Below are positions 15,552 to 24,591 of a DNA stretch of 64,000 nt, one piece after another; position 1 is the stretch's first letter, and each line of letters begins with the position of its first letter. Both the position numbers and the translations under genes were made by a program. This stretch comes from Catalinimonas alkaloidigena (GTDB lineage Bacteria; Bacteroidota; Bacteroidia; Cytophagales; Flexibacteraceae): contig NZ_FNFO01000002.1 of assembly GCF_900100765.1 (NCBI RefSeq), positions 372,001-436,000 on the forward strand, read 5' to 3'. The notes beneath the pieces were generated by a model. The model was given only the letters and a program-made list of their open reading frames with translations. It was not told the origin of the DNA and searched no databases.

Positions 15552-17126
15552 TTAAACTCCCACTTTTTGGGCCCAGGCCTCATAAAGATCGACCATCTGT
15601 TGCAACCGCTCCGGCTGTTCGGTGGCCAAGTTGTGGAGTTCGGTCGGGTCGGCTTCCAGATCGTACAATTCCCAGCCATTCAACTCATCTACAAGTTTCC
15701 ACTTCCCCTGGCGATACGCCTTCCGCCCGAAATGCTCCCAGCCGATTTCGCGGTGGGCAGAGTTATCCTCACCGCGCAAAATGGGCAACAGGTCATGCCC
15801 GGCCATCGGGGGAATGGTTTCTCCGTGATGTACAGTGGGATACGAGGCTTCGGCGAGTGCTAAGCACGTAGGCATCAGATCGACTACGTGGCCGATGCCC
15901 TGTAAGGTCACACCCGTTTGCGTCAGGCCTTGTGGCCAGTGCACGATCATCGGTGTGATGGCCCCACCTTCATTCGTCCAGGCTTTGTAGCGCCGATAGG
16001 GCGTATTCGATGCATTGGCCCAGGGCTCGCGGTACGCCACGTACGAGCCGCGCAACCCAATCGGAACCGTCGGATCGTGCAAATTGCGTCCGGAAATATC
16101 CTCGGCACAGCCTCCGTTGTCCGAAAGAAAGAAGATGATCGTATTCTCCAGCGCATCGTGCTGGCGGAGCATCTCCACTATTTTCCCGATTCCCTGGTCC
16201 ATGCGGTCTACCATGGCGGCATAGACCTGCATCCGGCGCGCCCACTCGGTCTGGTCTGTGGTGTCAGCCCAGGCCGCAAGGTCGTCGGGCCGTGGCGACA
16301 GGAGGTAAGTCGAATCCAGCAAGCCGGAAGCGATTTGTTGCCGATGGCGTTGCGCGCGCAGCGAGTCCCATCCCATATTGTACACGCCTTCGTAACGGGC
16401 GATGTCGTCCGGCAAGGCGTGCAATGGGTAATGCGGTGCGTTGTAAGCGAGGTAGCAGAAAAACGGCTGCGAAGGCTTCTCGTCCAGATGGGTTTGCAGG
16501 AAGTTGATGGTGCTGTCGGTAAAGGCATCGGTCATGTAGAATCCCGAGTCGGGCGGATACCACAGCGAGTCGTCATGGACCATGTAGCGGACGCGCGGCC
16601 GTTCGTCGACCAGTTCGAAGTAACTGCTGGCGCCACTGATCAGCCCAAAGTAACGGTCGAAGCCGCGACGGCGAGGCCAGAAATCCGGGTGTTCGCCCAC
16701 GTGCCATTTTCCGGCCATATAGGTCGCGTAGCCGGTGTCGCGCAGGGCTTCGGCCAGGGTAACGCTTTGCGGCGTCAGGTAGCCTGCGTACGGACCAGGC
16801 TCGCGCGGCGTGTCGGCGTCTACTACCATTTTGCCCATCCCTGCCTGGTGGGGGTAAAGCCCGGTCAGCAGCGAGGCCCGGGTAGGGCAACAGCGGGCGG
16901 CGTTGTAAAACCGCCGGAATTTGACACCCTGTGCGGCAAGTTGGTCCAGATGGGGCGTGCGAATTTCGCTGCCGTAGCAACCCAGGTCCGAGTAGCCCAT
17001 GTCGTCGGCCAGAATGATCAGGATGTTGGGGCGCGTCGGCGGTGTAGCGCCGTGGGTGGTTGTATCGGACGGCGCACAAGCCGCTAAGAGGGTCAACAAC
17101 AGAAAGCACGGAAGAAGCAGGCGCAT
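15552..17126 (-). CDS. Sulfatase, lipoprotein-anchored (arylsulfatase family)
   Basis: The 524-residue product starts at MRLLLP (17126), which gives a lipoprotein signal ending LLAAC with Cys17. The alkaline-phosphatase-like sulfatase fold follows: metal ligands Asp41/Asp42 in ILADDMGYSDLG, and the formylglycine motif C-C-P-T-R-A with Cys79 as the residue to be oxidised. GKWHVGE and LSDNGG come later. The CxPxR motif suits FGE-type maturation, but no maturase gene is in the window. Such enzymes remove sulfate from glycans or small esters. Neighbours give no hint of the substrate. Confidence 0.93.
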   Translation of the reverse strand: MRLLLPCFLLLTLLAACAPSDTTTHGATPPTRPNILIILADDMGYSDLGCYGSEIRTPHLDQLAAQGVKFRRFYNAARCCPTRASLLTGLYPHQAGMGKMVVDADTPREPGPYAGYLTPQSVTLAEALRDTGYATYMAGKWHVGEHPDFWPRRRGFDRYFGLISGASSYFELVDERPRVRYMVHDDSLWYPPDSGFYMTDAFTDSTINFLQTHLDEKPSQPFFCYLAYNAPHYPLHALPDDIARYEGVYNMGWDSLRAQRHRQQIASGLLDSTYLLSPRPDDLAAWADTTDQTEWARRMQVYAAMVDRMDQGIGKIVEMLRQHDALENTIIFFLSDNGGCAEDISGRNLHDPTVPIGLRGSYVAYREPWANASNTPYRRYKAWTNEGGAITPMIVHWPQGLTQTGVTLQGIGHVVDLMPTCLALAEASYPTVHHGETIPPMAGHDLLPILRGEDNSAHREIGWEHFGRKAYRQGKWKLVDELNGWELYDLEADPTELHNLATEQPERLQQMVDLYEAWAQKVGV

Positions 17127-17135
17127 AGCAAGTGG

Positions 17136-17157
17136 GTTGTCTTGTAAAGAAGACAAC
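17136..17157 (-). promoter_or_regulatory. Hairpin just before the sulfatase start
   Basis: GTTGTCTT (17136-17143) and AAGACAAC (17150-17157) are perfect 8-base arms with a 6-base loop. The hairpin lies nine bases upstream of the sulfatase ATG. It could block ribosome entry or be an operator. Confidence 0.4.
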
Positions 17158-17271
17158 AAGCCCCGGCTATACTCCCTAAAGGCACGATCTGTCAGTAGCT
17201 ATCCAGACTAAGCTGATTGAGCGTGCGGACCGAGATGGAACTACCTTGACCATGCGGGGTTAAGTCCTTCT

Positions 17272-18255
17272 TCAAGACGAAGCCGTTCGGCTAGGCAATA
17301 CCGGTGCAAAGAAAGAAACCGGCTCCGGCGGAGAAACGCGCAGCAGGTGGCAAAGCGCTTCTTCCAGATACGGATGCCGGAACTGAAAGCCACTGCGGAG
17401 CAGACGGGCCGGAATGGCGCGCCGTCCCTGCAACAGGAGTTCGGCTTCAGTACCGGCCAGGGTAGTGCCCAGACGCGCCAGCCACGCCGGGGTGGGCAAG
17501 CCGAACCGATGCCGGGTTACCTGGCGCAGGGTGCGCATCCACTGGTGATTTCGAACGGGTTCAGGACCGGTCGCGTTGAAAATGCCGGTGAGTTCCTCGT
17601 GCTGCATTACATACTGCACCATCCGCACAAAATCGTCGGCGTGCAGCCAGCTCAGGTACTGATCCCCGTGACCTATACGGCCGCCGAGCCGGGCTTGTAC
17701 CAGTTTTAAAAAAGGGGGGAGAACGCCGCCTTCCGGGCTGAGCACCAGTCCCAGGCGGAGCATCACTTTACGGGTGTGAGGTGTAGTCTGCTGTTCGAAT
17801 GCTTCTTCCCAAGCCCGACACACGTCCGCCGAAAATCCCTCGCCCGTAGCCGAAAATTCGTCCATCAACTGCACCCCGGCGTTGCCATAAATCGCCGCGG
17901 AACCGGCATTGATCCACACTTTCGGCGGATGCTGACAAGCACGGATTGCTTCGCCCAGCACCTGCGTCGACGCCACACGCGAACGAACAATCTCCTGGCG
18001 GTTGGCGGGTGTATAGCGGCAGTTGACAGATTTGCCCGTCAGGTTGATCAGGGCCGCAGCGCCTTCTAGGGCCTGCTGCCAGGGGCCGGGCGTGTGACCG
18101 TCCCAAGCGTAGTAATGCACTTGAGAGGAAGACGGCTGGGCGGCGTGGCGCGATAAGATGACGATGCGATAGCCCTGTGCGGCAAAGTGCCGGGTAAGGA
18201 GCTGGCCGAGAAATCCGGAACCGCCGGCCAATACGAGGGTGGGGTGTGTATTCAT
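17272..18255 (-). CDS. TIGR01777 family NAD(P)-dependent epimerase (YfcH/SDR39U1 type)
   Basis: This 327-residue extended short-chain dehydrogenase has the dinucleotide motif GGSGFLG at residues 11-17, ALINLTGKSV near 66-75, the RSRVAST helix, INAGSAAIYG with the family's altered active site, and LRLGLVLSPEGG. TIGR01777 proteins are common, but their substrate is unknown in most bacteria. A promoter-like box TACCTTTA (minus strand, 18282-18289) lies 27 bases upstream. It is separated from the cytochrome gene by a terminator and is probably expressed alone. Confidence 0.9.
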   Translation of the reverse strand: MNTHPTLVLAGGSGFLGQLLTRHFAAQGYRIVILSRHAAQPSSSQVHYYAWDGHTPGPWQQALEGAAALINLTGKSVNCRYTPANRQEIVRSRVASTQVLGEAIRACQHPPKVWINAGSAAIYGNAGVQLMDEFSATGEGFSADVCRAWEEAFEQQTTPHTRKVMLRLGLVLSPEGGVLPPFLKLVQARLGGRIGHGDQYLSWLHADDFVRMVQYVMQHEELTGIFNATGPEPVRNHQWMRTLRQVTRHRFGLPTPAWLARLGTTLAGTEAELLLQGRRAIPARLLRSGFQFRHPYLEEALCHLLRVSPPEPVSFFAPVLPSRTASS

Positions 18256-18340
18256 GGTAACTGCAGTGGTTTGCTGTCACCTAAAGGTAAGTTGTTTGTT
18301 TTGTATTTTCAAAAAATATTGAAAGTTTTGATTGTAAAGA

Positions 18341-18368
18341 AAGCGCCCAGTCTGATAACCAGGCGCTT
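18341..18368 (-). terminator. Terminator of the dehydrogenase/cytochrome c operon
   Basis: AAGCGCC (18341-18347) and GGCGCTT (18362-18368) form a stem. On the minus strand the stem is followed by TTCTTT. It lies just after the cytochrome c stop codon. Confidence 0.6.
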
Positions 18369-18376
18369 CCCTAAAC

Positions 18377-18868
18377 TTAGTTTTTATTGCGCAACGCCGT
18401 AACGTCTTCAACCGCGACGGGCGAAGCGTCGTTACCAAAATTGGTGCGTACATACGTGAGGACGCCCGCAATCTGTTCGTCAGAAAGGAAATTGTGGGTC
18501 GGCATCATCGCACTATAGGTTTCCCCGTTCACGACGATTTCGCCGTCCAGGCCGTTTAACAGAACATTGATCAGACGGTCGGTATCACCCGCAACCCAGT
18601 CTGACTCCGCCAGCGGAGGGAACGCCGGAGGCACGCCTTTGCCATCGGCCTGGTGACAGGCGATGCAGTACTGTTTATACGCTTCTTCGCCGGCGGCCAG
18701 CAGTTGAGCATCGGCCCCATTGGCAGGGGTCTGATCTTCCGGAACCGGCTCAGAGGTAGCGGGCATATCTTCCGCCAGAGTAGAATCGGCCGTGCCGGTG
18801 TTTTCGGTGTTGCCACCGCAGGCCGTTAGCAGGCCCAACGCAATTGCAAAAAAGAAGGATTTCTTCAC
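18377..18868 (-). CDS. Lipoprotein cytochrome c, class I
   Basis: This 163-residue lipoprotein (lipobox LLTAC, Cys17) has an acidic, Thr/Pro-rich linker and one haem c domain. Haem attachment is CIACH (Cys68, Cys71, His72) and the probable axial Met is 121 or 122 in SAMMPTHNFL. The start codon is GTG at 18868, four bases after the stop of the sugar dehydrogenase gene, so the two are co-transcribed. The likely job is to take electrons from the PQQ enzyme at the outer membrane or in the periplasm and pass them to the respiratory chain. Confidence 0.92.
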   Translation of the reverse strand: MKKSFFFAIALGLLTACGGNTENTGTADSTLAEDMPATSEPVPEDQTPANGADAQLLAAGEEAYKQYCIACHQADGKGVPPAFPPLAESDWVAGDTDRLINVLLNGLDGEIVVNGETYSAMMPTHNFLSDEQIAGVLTYVRTNFGNDASPVAVEDVTALRNKN

Positions 18869-18872
18869 AAGA

Positions 18873-20255
18873 CTAAGGATTTACTGTAGCTAAACTTGGG
18901 GTAGATTCCGAGGGAGTGGCCGCGGTTTGCGGCTGGTAGACCACACGCCAGATGCGGCCTTTTTGCGAGTCGGCAATGTAAAGCGACCCGTCCGGGCCTT
19001 GTGCCAGTCCCATCGGACGGTACTCGGCATCACCAGGAGAGGCAAGGCTGTCGGCACCCGGAAAGCCGTCGGCGAATCGTTCCCAATCTCCGGAAGGCTT
19101 GTCGCCTTCGAACGGCACAAACGCCACGAAGAACCCAGCCTGCGGCTTCGGTGCGCGGTTCCAGGAACCGTGAAACGCGATGAACGCCCCTTTTTTGTAA
19201 CGTTCCGGGAACATGTCGCCGGTGTAGAACAGAAGATCATTCGGCGCCCAGTGACCGGGGAAGGCCATGATGGGTTGGTCCATCGTATCGCAACGCCCGA
19301 TGGCTTTGCCGTCACCGCCGTATTCCGGGTTCAGCAGTTTCTGATCCTGCTGCCAGTCGTAGTAGCAGTAGGGCCAGCCGAAATTCGATCCGTCTTCGAT
19401 CTTGAAAAACTCTTCGGCCGGAAGTTCGGCGTTTTGCGCGTCGGTATACAGCTTCGGCCAGAACGAGTTGAGTTGGTCGCGTCCGTGTTGCAGGGCGTAT
19501 AAGCTGTTGGCATCCTTGTTCCAGTCCAGCGCCACGGCATTGCGAATGCCGGTTGCGTAGCGGTGGCCGTCGGCCATCTGGTCCTGATGGGGTTGGTCGT
19601 CTTTAAACTGCCAGATGCCCCCGTGTTTTTCCAGAATGGGGCAGGGGTCTTGTCCGGGCGTACCGGGCGTGCGGTCCGGATCCTGGCAGGCGTTGGAAGG
19701 TGCCCCTACCGTCACGTACAGATTACCAGCCTCGTCGAAGGTAAACGGCTTGGCTTCGTGTTGGTGCTGGTTGTCGAAACCCTGAGCGATGATTTCTGCC
19801 GAAGGCTGGGGCAAGAGGTCGCCCTCGTTCATTTTGTAGCGGACCACCAGCGTGTCGGGCGCGAAATAAAGATAGCCTTTGTGGATGTCGATGCCGGTAC
19901 CGGTATAGTCTCCGAATTTCTGAATGATATCTGCACGGCCATCCTGCGTCGTATCGCGCAGCGCCACAATGCCTTTGCCGTCGGCAGACTTACGCAGCGC
20001 CACGTAAATGTCCCCGTTGTCGCGCACGACCATGTGCCGCGCGCTGCCGAGCGTGTCGGCTACCACCAGGGCTTCGAATCCGTCGGGCAGTTCAATACTC
20101 CCGTTGTCCGGGTCGGGCTTCAGCCGCACCGTTTCGGTGTTTTGGGTGTCGTTTTCCTGGCTGTGCTCAGACTGGCATCCTGTGCCAATGCATAAGCCCA
20201 GCGCAACGAGCCAGGAGGCATGGCGCACAGAGCCAGGTAAAGTAATCTTCTTCAT
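18873..20255 (-). CDS. PQQ-dependent sugar dehydrogenase-like lipoprotein (sorbosone/glucose type)
   Basis: This 460-residue lipoprotein (lipobox GTGC, Cys27) has a six-bladed propeller of the soluble glucose/L-sorbosone dehydrogenase family. Seen motifs are LPDGFEALVVAD, GTGIDIHKGYLYFAPD, HRYATGIRNAVALDW, DGSNFGWPYCYYDW and FIAFHGSWNRAPKPQAGF, the last being the family's cofactor-pocket block. It oxidises an aldose or similar alcohol/aldehyde with PQQ. The acceptor is probably the cytochrome c encoded four bases downstream. No PQQ biosynthesis genes are in the window, so the cofactor may come from elsewhere in the genome or the medium. Confidence 0.9.
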   Translation of the reverse strand: MKKITLPGSVRHASWLVALGLCIGTGCQSEHSQENDTQNTETVRLKPDPDNGSIELPDGFEALVVADTLGSARHMVVRDNGDIYVALRKSADGKGIVALRDTTQDGRADIIQKFGDYTGTGIDIHKGYLYFAPDTLVVRYKMNEGDLLPQPSAEIIAQGFDNQHQHEAKPFTFDEAGNLYVTVGAPSNACQDPDRTPGTPGQDPCPILEKHGGIWQFKDDQPHQDQMADGHRYATGIRNAVALDWNKDANSLYALQHGRDQLNSFWPKLYTDAQNAELPAEEFFKIEDGSNFGWPYCYYDWQQDQKLLNPEYGGDGKAIGRCDTMDQPIMAFPGHWAPNDLLFYTGDMFPERYKKGAFIAFHGSWNRAPKPQAGFFVAFVPFEGDKPSGDWERFADGFPGADSLASPGDAEYRPMGLAQGPDGSLYIADSQKGRIWRVVYQPQTAATPSESTPSLATVNP

Positions 20256-20415
20256 AATAGGATCAGGAGTGAGGGTTGTGAAACATGCGATTCACGGACG
20301 AAAAGTAACCAAAATTTACGGGACATCGCTTACCCTCCATAACCACCAACCCGCCGAAAAGTTAGTTTCGGGCGGTCGTTAGGGGTTGAAAACGTGCGGA
20401 CGGCGCGCCGCATCT

Positions 20416-22188
20416 CTACCGTGGCTGAGTGCTGATGGGGGTATGCAAGGCTTCCAGCGCCCCGGTCAGATAAGCCAGCGGTGCGTTCCAGTTGATCGCG
20501 ATTTCGTTGGAGGCATACGAGCAGTCGTCGTCAGAAAACGTTTCGTCAGGTACGTCTGAGGTATAACTTGTGCAGTGATCCTGTTGCGGCGCTCGTGCGT
20601 TGGGACCGCCCGACAGAAGTCCGGGTACCGGTGCTTCTACGCCATCGCTGACCGAAAGACGGTGGTGCGGATGCTGAGGCGTCTTGGTCCCGTGGCCCGT
20701 CACGAACGAGTACCCGGTGGCGTTGCGGCCCAGCAGGTAATCGAGGTTGCTGACCGCCCCTTTCCAGTAGGCATCGTCGTGGGTCAGACGGTAGGCCTGG
20801 AGTAGCGCCACTCCCTGGTTGGCGGCTACGGCACTGCTGCCCCAAATGTAGTCGCGGGGACTCTGCCCCATCACCGTGCCGTAGGGCTGAGCGTCTACAT
20901 CGGCGAGTAGCGTGTCGGCCATGGCCTGCACCATCTGGCGAAGGCGGGGCAGTACCTCCTGTGCGACCGGCGGCAGTGTGTCCTGACGAATCAGGGTATA
21001 ATAGCCCAGCGCTCGGACCTGTGCCCACGAAGGCAAAGGGATGTGGTCTTCGGGAAACCATTCTACGGCCCGGAAGTATTGCTCCTGCCCGGTGGTGACC
21101 AACAGCTCGGCCGCGGCCCAGAGGCGCTCGTCTTCAAAGTTCTTGTCGCCGTAGGCACCCGTCGTGATGTCCGGATCGAACTGCTGGTTGAGCGCTTCCT
21201 GATCGTACACCACCGCCGGATGCTGCTCTGCCCACTGCCAGGCGGCAACCGCTGCGGTCAGACACGAATCGGCCAATCCCGGCAGGGTTTGCTCGAACGG
21301 ACGCAGAACGCGCGCTGCCTGGGCCATAACGGCCGCAAAGTCGAGGGTGGCGGCCGTTCCTTTTTGTACCACGTAGCGTTGATGCGTTGCCTGTTGCGGA
21401 GTCACCATGCCTTCGAACGAAGCCGTAGTGAGTTTGTGGTATACGCCGCCGTCGTGCGGATCTTGCATCGTCAGCATCCACCGCAGGTTCCAGAGCACTT
21501 CGTCGAGCAGGTCCGGCAGGGGATTGCCGCTTTCCGGCAGATTGAGCGAAACGTGGGCAAAATGGTCGGGGAAATCCTCGTAGAGCGAAAGCAACGTGCC
21601 CATCGTGATGCCGGAGTTGACCACGTATTTGTTGTAGTCACCGGCATCGTACCACCCCCGGGGGCTGGACAGGACCGTGCCTTCGGGGCGTTCGGGCGAG
21701 GCAGCCGACGCATGGACTTTTACCTGGGTATCGGGATGGCCGCCCGGCCGTTGCCAGGAACCCGCATAGCGTTCGGGTAGGTCGGTCGAGGCCCGTTGGA
21801 AATAGAACGCTTTGATCGAAGCGCGGGTCACCTCCCGATACACCGCTTCCCCGATCCGAAAAGGAGTGGACGCGCCCACTTCCGGAATCACCAGTACGAA
21901 CGTACCAGTGTCGCGCAGGGCCGAGAAATCGGCAAGACGCACCCGGCGTGGCGAGTACGACGCCTGACGTGCCGCGGACAAATCGCCGTCGAAGACGGTG
22001 TCTTGTTGGTCAGGGGTTGTGATGTAAAAACGTGTGGCCTCGGCATCGACCAGTGCGGCCGTTTTGGGGCCATCCGGGTAAAATCCGAGTTGGTTCAGGC
22101 GGATGGCATCCGAAGGCGGCGTTGTGGAGGGTGCCTGGGCGCAGGCCCCGCAAAGGCACAGCGCAAAAAAGCGAGTAAACGATCTCAT
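20416..22188 (-). CDS. GH9 endoglucanase, lipoprotein
   Basis: The 590-residue product starts at MRSFTRF (22188), giving a lipoprotein signal ending CLCGAC (Cys16). An N-terminal Ig-like CelD_N domain (about 25-110, with IRLNQLGFYPDGPK) precedes the (alpha/alpha)6 GH9 domain. Catalytic residues visible are Asp181 and Asp184 in YDAGDYNKY and Glu562 in ASNEIAINWNAPLAYL; the His-bearing TGHGTKTPQHPHHR block is also present. GH9 enzymes cut beta-1,4-glucan backbones with inversion. In this locus it probably acts on xyloglucan or its fragments. It lies 22 bases after the GH95 gene, in the same operon. Confidence 0.95.
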   Translation of the reverse strand: MRSFTRFFALCLCGACAQAPSTTPPSDAIRLNQLGFYPDGPKTAALVDAEATRFYITTPDQQDTVFDGDLSAARQASYSPRRVRLADFSALRDTGTFVLVIPEVGASTPFRIGEAVYREVTRASIKAFYFQRASTDLPERYAGSWQRPGGHPDTQVKVHASAASPERPEGTVLSSPRGWYDAGDYNKYVVNSGITMGTLLSLYEDFPDHFAHVSLNLPESGNPLPDLLDEVLWNLRWMLTMQDPHDGGVYHKLTTASFEGMVTPQQATHQRYVVQKGTAATLDFAAVMAQAARVLRPFEQTLPGLADSCLTAAVAAWQWAEQHPAVVYDQEALNQQFDPDITTGAYGDKNFEDERLWAAAELLVTTGQEQYFRAVEWFPEDHIPLPSWAQVRALGYYTLIRQDTLPPVAQEVLPRLRQMVQAMADTLLADVDAQPYGTVMGQSPRDYIWGSSAVAANQGVALLQAYRLTHDDAYWKGAVSNLDYLLGRNATGYSFVTGHGTKTPQHPHHRLSVSDGVEAPVPGLLSGGPNARAPQQDHCTSYTSDVPDETFSDDDCSYASNEIAINWNAPLAYLTGALEALHTPISTQPR

Positions 22189-22210
22189 GTATAGAGGTTT
22201 GTAACTGAGG

Positions 22211-24586
22211 TTAAGGCACAAGGCGTAAGGCGCCGTCCAGTACGTAGCGCTGGTTGGGCTGCGTCGCTAGGGTTACGACCCGGTCGCCGTAACGCAGTTG
22301 GCAGGCGTGGCCTAATTTGGAAAGAACGGTGGCTTGCCGAAGCTGACCATCCTCCCATTCCAGTTCGATCTCGAAGCCACCCCGTGCACAAATGCCGCGG
22401 ATGTGGCCTTGTGGCCAGGCCTGCGGCAGGGCAGGTAACAGGTGCAGCTCGCCGGCGTGGCTTTGTAACAGCATCTCGGTGATGCCTGCAGTCGCCCCGA
22501 AATTGCCGTCGATCTGGAAGGGAGGATGCGTGTCGAACAGATTAGGTAGCGTCGATTTGCGCAGCAGCGCTATCAAGTTTTCGTAGGCCGCTTCGCCGTC
22601 GTGCAGCCGTGCAAAGAAATTAATGATCCAGGCTCGACTCCAGCCCGTATGCCCACCGCCGTGCGAGAGGCGGTAATCAATGGTTTTGCGGGCAGCCGCG
22701 AAGAGTTCCGGCGTCTGGCGGGTAATCTGGTGGCCAGGATGAAGCCCGAACAACTGTGAGATGTGGCGGTGGCCCGGCTCCGGCTCGTCAAACTCTTCGG
22801 TCCACTCCATGATGCGTCCGTCGCTGCCGATCTGTGTAGGGGCCAGGCGGGCCAGTGTTTTCTCAATGCGCCGTTGCAACGCCCGGTCGGTTTTTAGGAT
22901 CTGCGCTGCCTGCCGTGTATTTTCCAGCAGGTCGCGGATGATCATGTGGTCCATCGTGGGGCCCATCACCATCGTGGCGATTGCGCCGTCCTGGGTCCGA
23001 AAGGTATTTTCGGGCGAAATGGACGGTCCCGAAACCAGTTGATGCGTCGTGGGGTGTTCCACCAGCCAGTTGAGGCAGAACTCGGCGGCTTCTTTCATCA
23101 CGGGGTAGCCCTTCTCGCGCAGAAACGCCTGATCTTCCGTAAACAGATAATGTTCCCACGGATGCTGGGCACACCAGGCCATGCCCATCGGCCACATGGC
23201 CCACTGTGTTTGGCCGTAGGGTTCGGTAAACAACCAGGGATCGGTGGTAAAGTGCGCTACGGTTCCTGCAATGCCGTACATATCACGCGCCGTTTTGCGG
23301 GCGTCGGGGCGAAGTCGATCCAGAAAATCCAGGAAAGGCGCGTGCAGTTCCGGCAGGTTGGTGACCTCGGCGGGCCAGTAATTCATCTGGATGTTAATGT
23401 TGATGTGGTAGTCGGCACTCCAGGGAGGCGTCAGACCGTCGGCCCAGATCCCCTGCAGGTTGGCGGGTAGAGCAGCGCCACCATCCGGTCCGGGCCGCGA
23501 ACTACTGATCAGCAGGTAACGCCCGAATTGGTAATAAAGCGCCAGCAGCGCGGGATCGGCATTGCCACGCTGTAGCGCCAAAAGGCGTGCGTCCGTAGGG
23601 AAGTAGGTAGCTTCGCTGGTGCCCAGGTCTAGTGCTACGCGTTTGAAATAATGCTGGTAGTCGGTAATGTGGGCTTCCTGCAAAGTCGTGAACGTCTTCT
23701 GGGCAGCCGCAACGAGCTGACGGTCTGTTGTGACTTCCGGGTCATTGCCCCAATAGTCGGTGGCCGCGGTCAGAATAAGGGTAATGGCGTTGGCGCTGTC
23801 CACCTGCACCTGTTGCCCCTGCGTTCGTATGGTTCCTCCTTCCGGCAGCAACTGAGCCCGTGTTACCAGGTGAACGCCCGTTCCTCCCCCAATGTGTTCT
23901 CGGAGTGTAAGGGTTTGATTTTCGACGCGGCAGGTCGCTTGGTTGCCCGGTCGGCTAAGGGTTACCCCCACCGTCAGCGCACCCGGCTGGTCGGCCGTCA
24001 GGCGCACCACAAGGGCCTGATCGGGAGCACTGGCAAAGATTTCGCGTGTATAGCGCACGCGCCCGACACGATACCGGACACGTGCCGTAGCCGTTTCTAG
24101 GTCGATTTCCCGCTGATAATCGGTTGCCTGTTGGTGAAGGCTATCGAACATCAACGTCAGGTCACCCAGCGTTTGGTAGGTGCTCCACACCTGCTTGTCT
24201 CCCATCATCTTTTCCTGCGCCAGGGCTTGGGCTTCGGCATACTTGCCTGCAAACAACAATTGCCGCACCTGGGGCAACGCCGCCCTGGCCGCCGGGTTCA
24301 CAAAGTCAGCGGGTTTTCCCACCCAAACCGACTCTTCGTTCAGTTGCAGACGTTCGGTCGGGAGGCCGCCAAAGACCATGGCACCTAAACGGCCGTTACC
24401 CACGGGAAGAGCTTCGTTCCAGTGGCGCGCCGGATGGGTGAACCACATCATCAGATCGTTCGTCCGTGTGGTGTCCTGGGCATAGCCTACGGTGTTCAGA
24501 CCTATGAAAAACGCGGCAAAGCAGAGCCAAATATGCGCGGTGCCAAAGCGGAAAAGAAAGCGAAAGAACTGTGTCGGAGACATCAT
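22211..24586 (-). CDS. GH95 alpha-L-fucosidase
   Basis: The protein of about 791 residues has a signal peptide (hydrophobic run ending VGYAQD). Family marks are the N-terminal WNEALPVGNGRLGAMVFGG and LQLNEESVWVG blocks, NINIQMNYWPAE (the Asn residues of the inverting active site), DEPEPGHRHISQLFGLHPG and QIDGNFGATAGITEMLLQ with its catalytic Asp. GH95 enzymes release alpha-1,2-linked L-fucose, as on fucosylated xyloglucan. Two adjacent Met codons (24586 and 24583) begin a proper signal peptide. The frame extends 44 codons further upstream but overlaps GH74, so I reject that start. The start lies five bases after the GH74 stop codon. Confidence 0.93.
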   Translation of the reverse strand: MMSPTQFFRFLFRFGTAHIWLCFAAFFIGLNTVGYAQDTTRTNDLMMWFTHPARHWNEALPVGNGRLGAMVFGGLPTERLQLNEESVWVGKPADFVNPAARAALPQVRQLLFAGKYAEAQALAQEKMMGDKQVWSTYQTLGDLTLMFDSLHQQATDYQREIDLETATARVRYRVGRVRYTREIFASAPDQALVVRLTADQPGALTVGVTLSRPGNQATCRVENQTLTLREHIGGGTGVHLVTRAQLLPEGGTIRTQGQQVQVDSANAITLILTAATDYWGNDPEVTTDRQLVAAAQKTFTTLQEAHITDYQHYFKRVALDLGTSEATYFPTDARLLALQRGNADPALLALYYQFGRYLLISSSRPGPDGGAALPANLQGIWADGLTPPWSADYHININIQMNYWPAEVTNLPELHAPFLDFLDRLRPDARKTARDMYGIAGTVAHFTTDPWLFTEPYGQTQWAMWPMGMAWCAQHPWEHYLFTEDQAFLREKGYPVMKEAAEFCLNWLVEHPTTHQLVSGPSISPENTFRTQDGAIATMVMGPTMDHMIIRDLLENTRQAAQILKTDRALQRRIEKTLARLAPTQIGSDGRIMEWTEEFDEPEPGHRHISQLFGLHPGHQITRQTPELFAAARKTIDYRLSHGGGHTGWSRAWIINFFARLHDGEAAYENLIALLRKSTLPNLFDTHPPFQIDGNFGATAGITEMLLQSHAGELHLLPALPQAWPQGHIRGICARGGFEIELEWEDGQLRQATVLSKLGHACQLRYGDRVVTLATQPNQRYVLDGALRLVP

Positions 24587-24591
24587 AGAAA

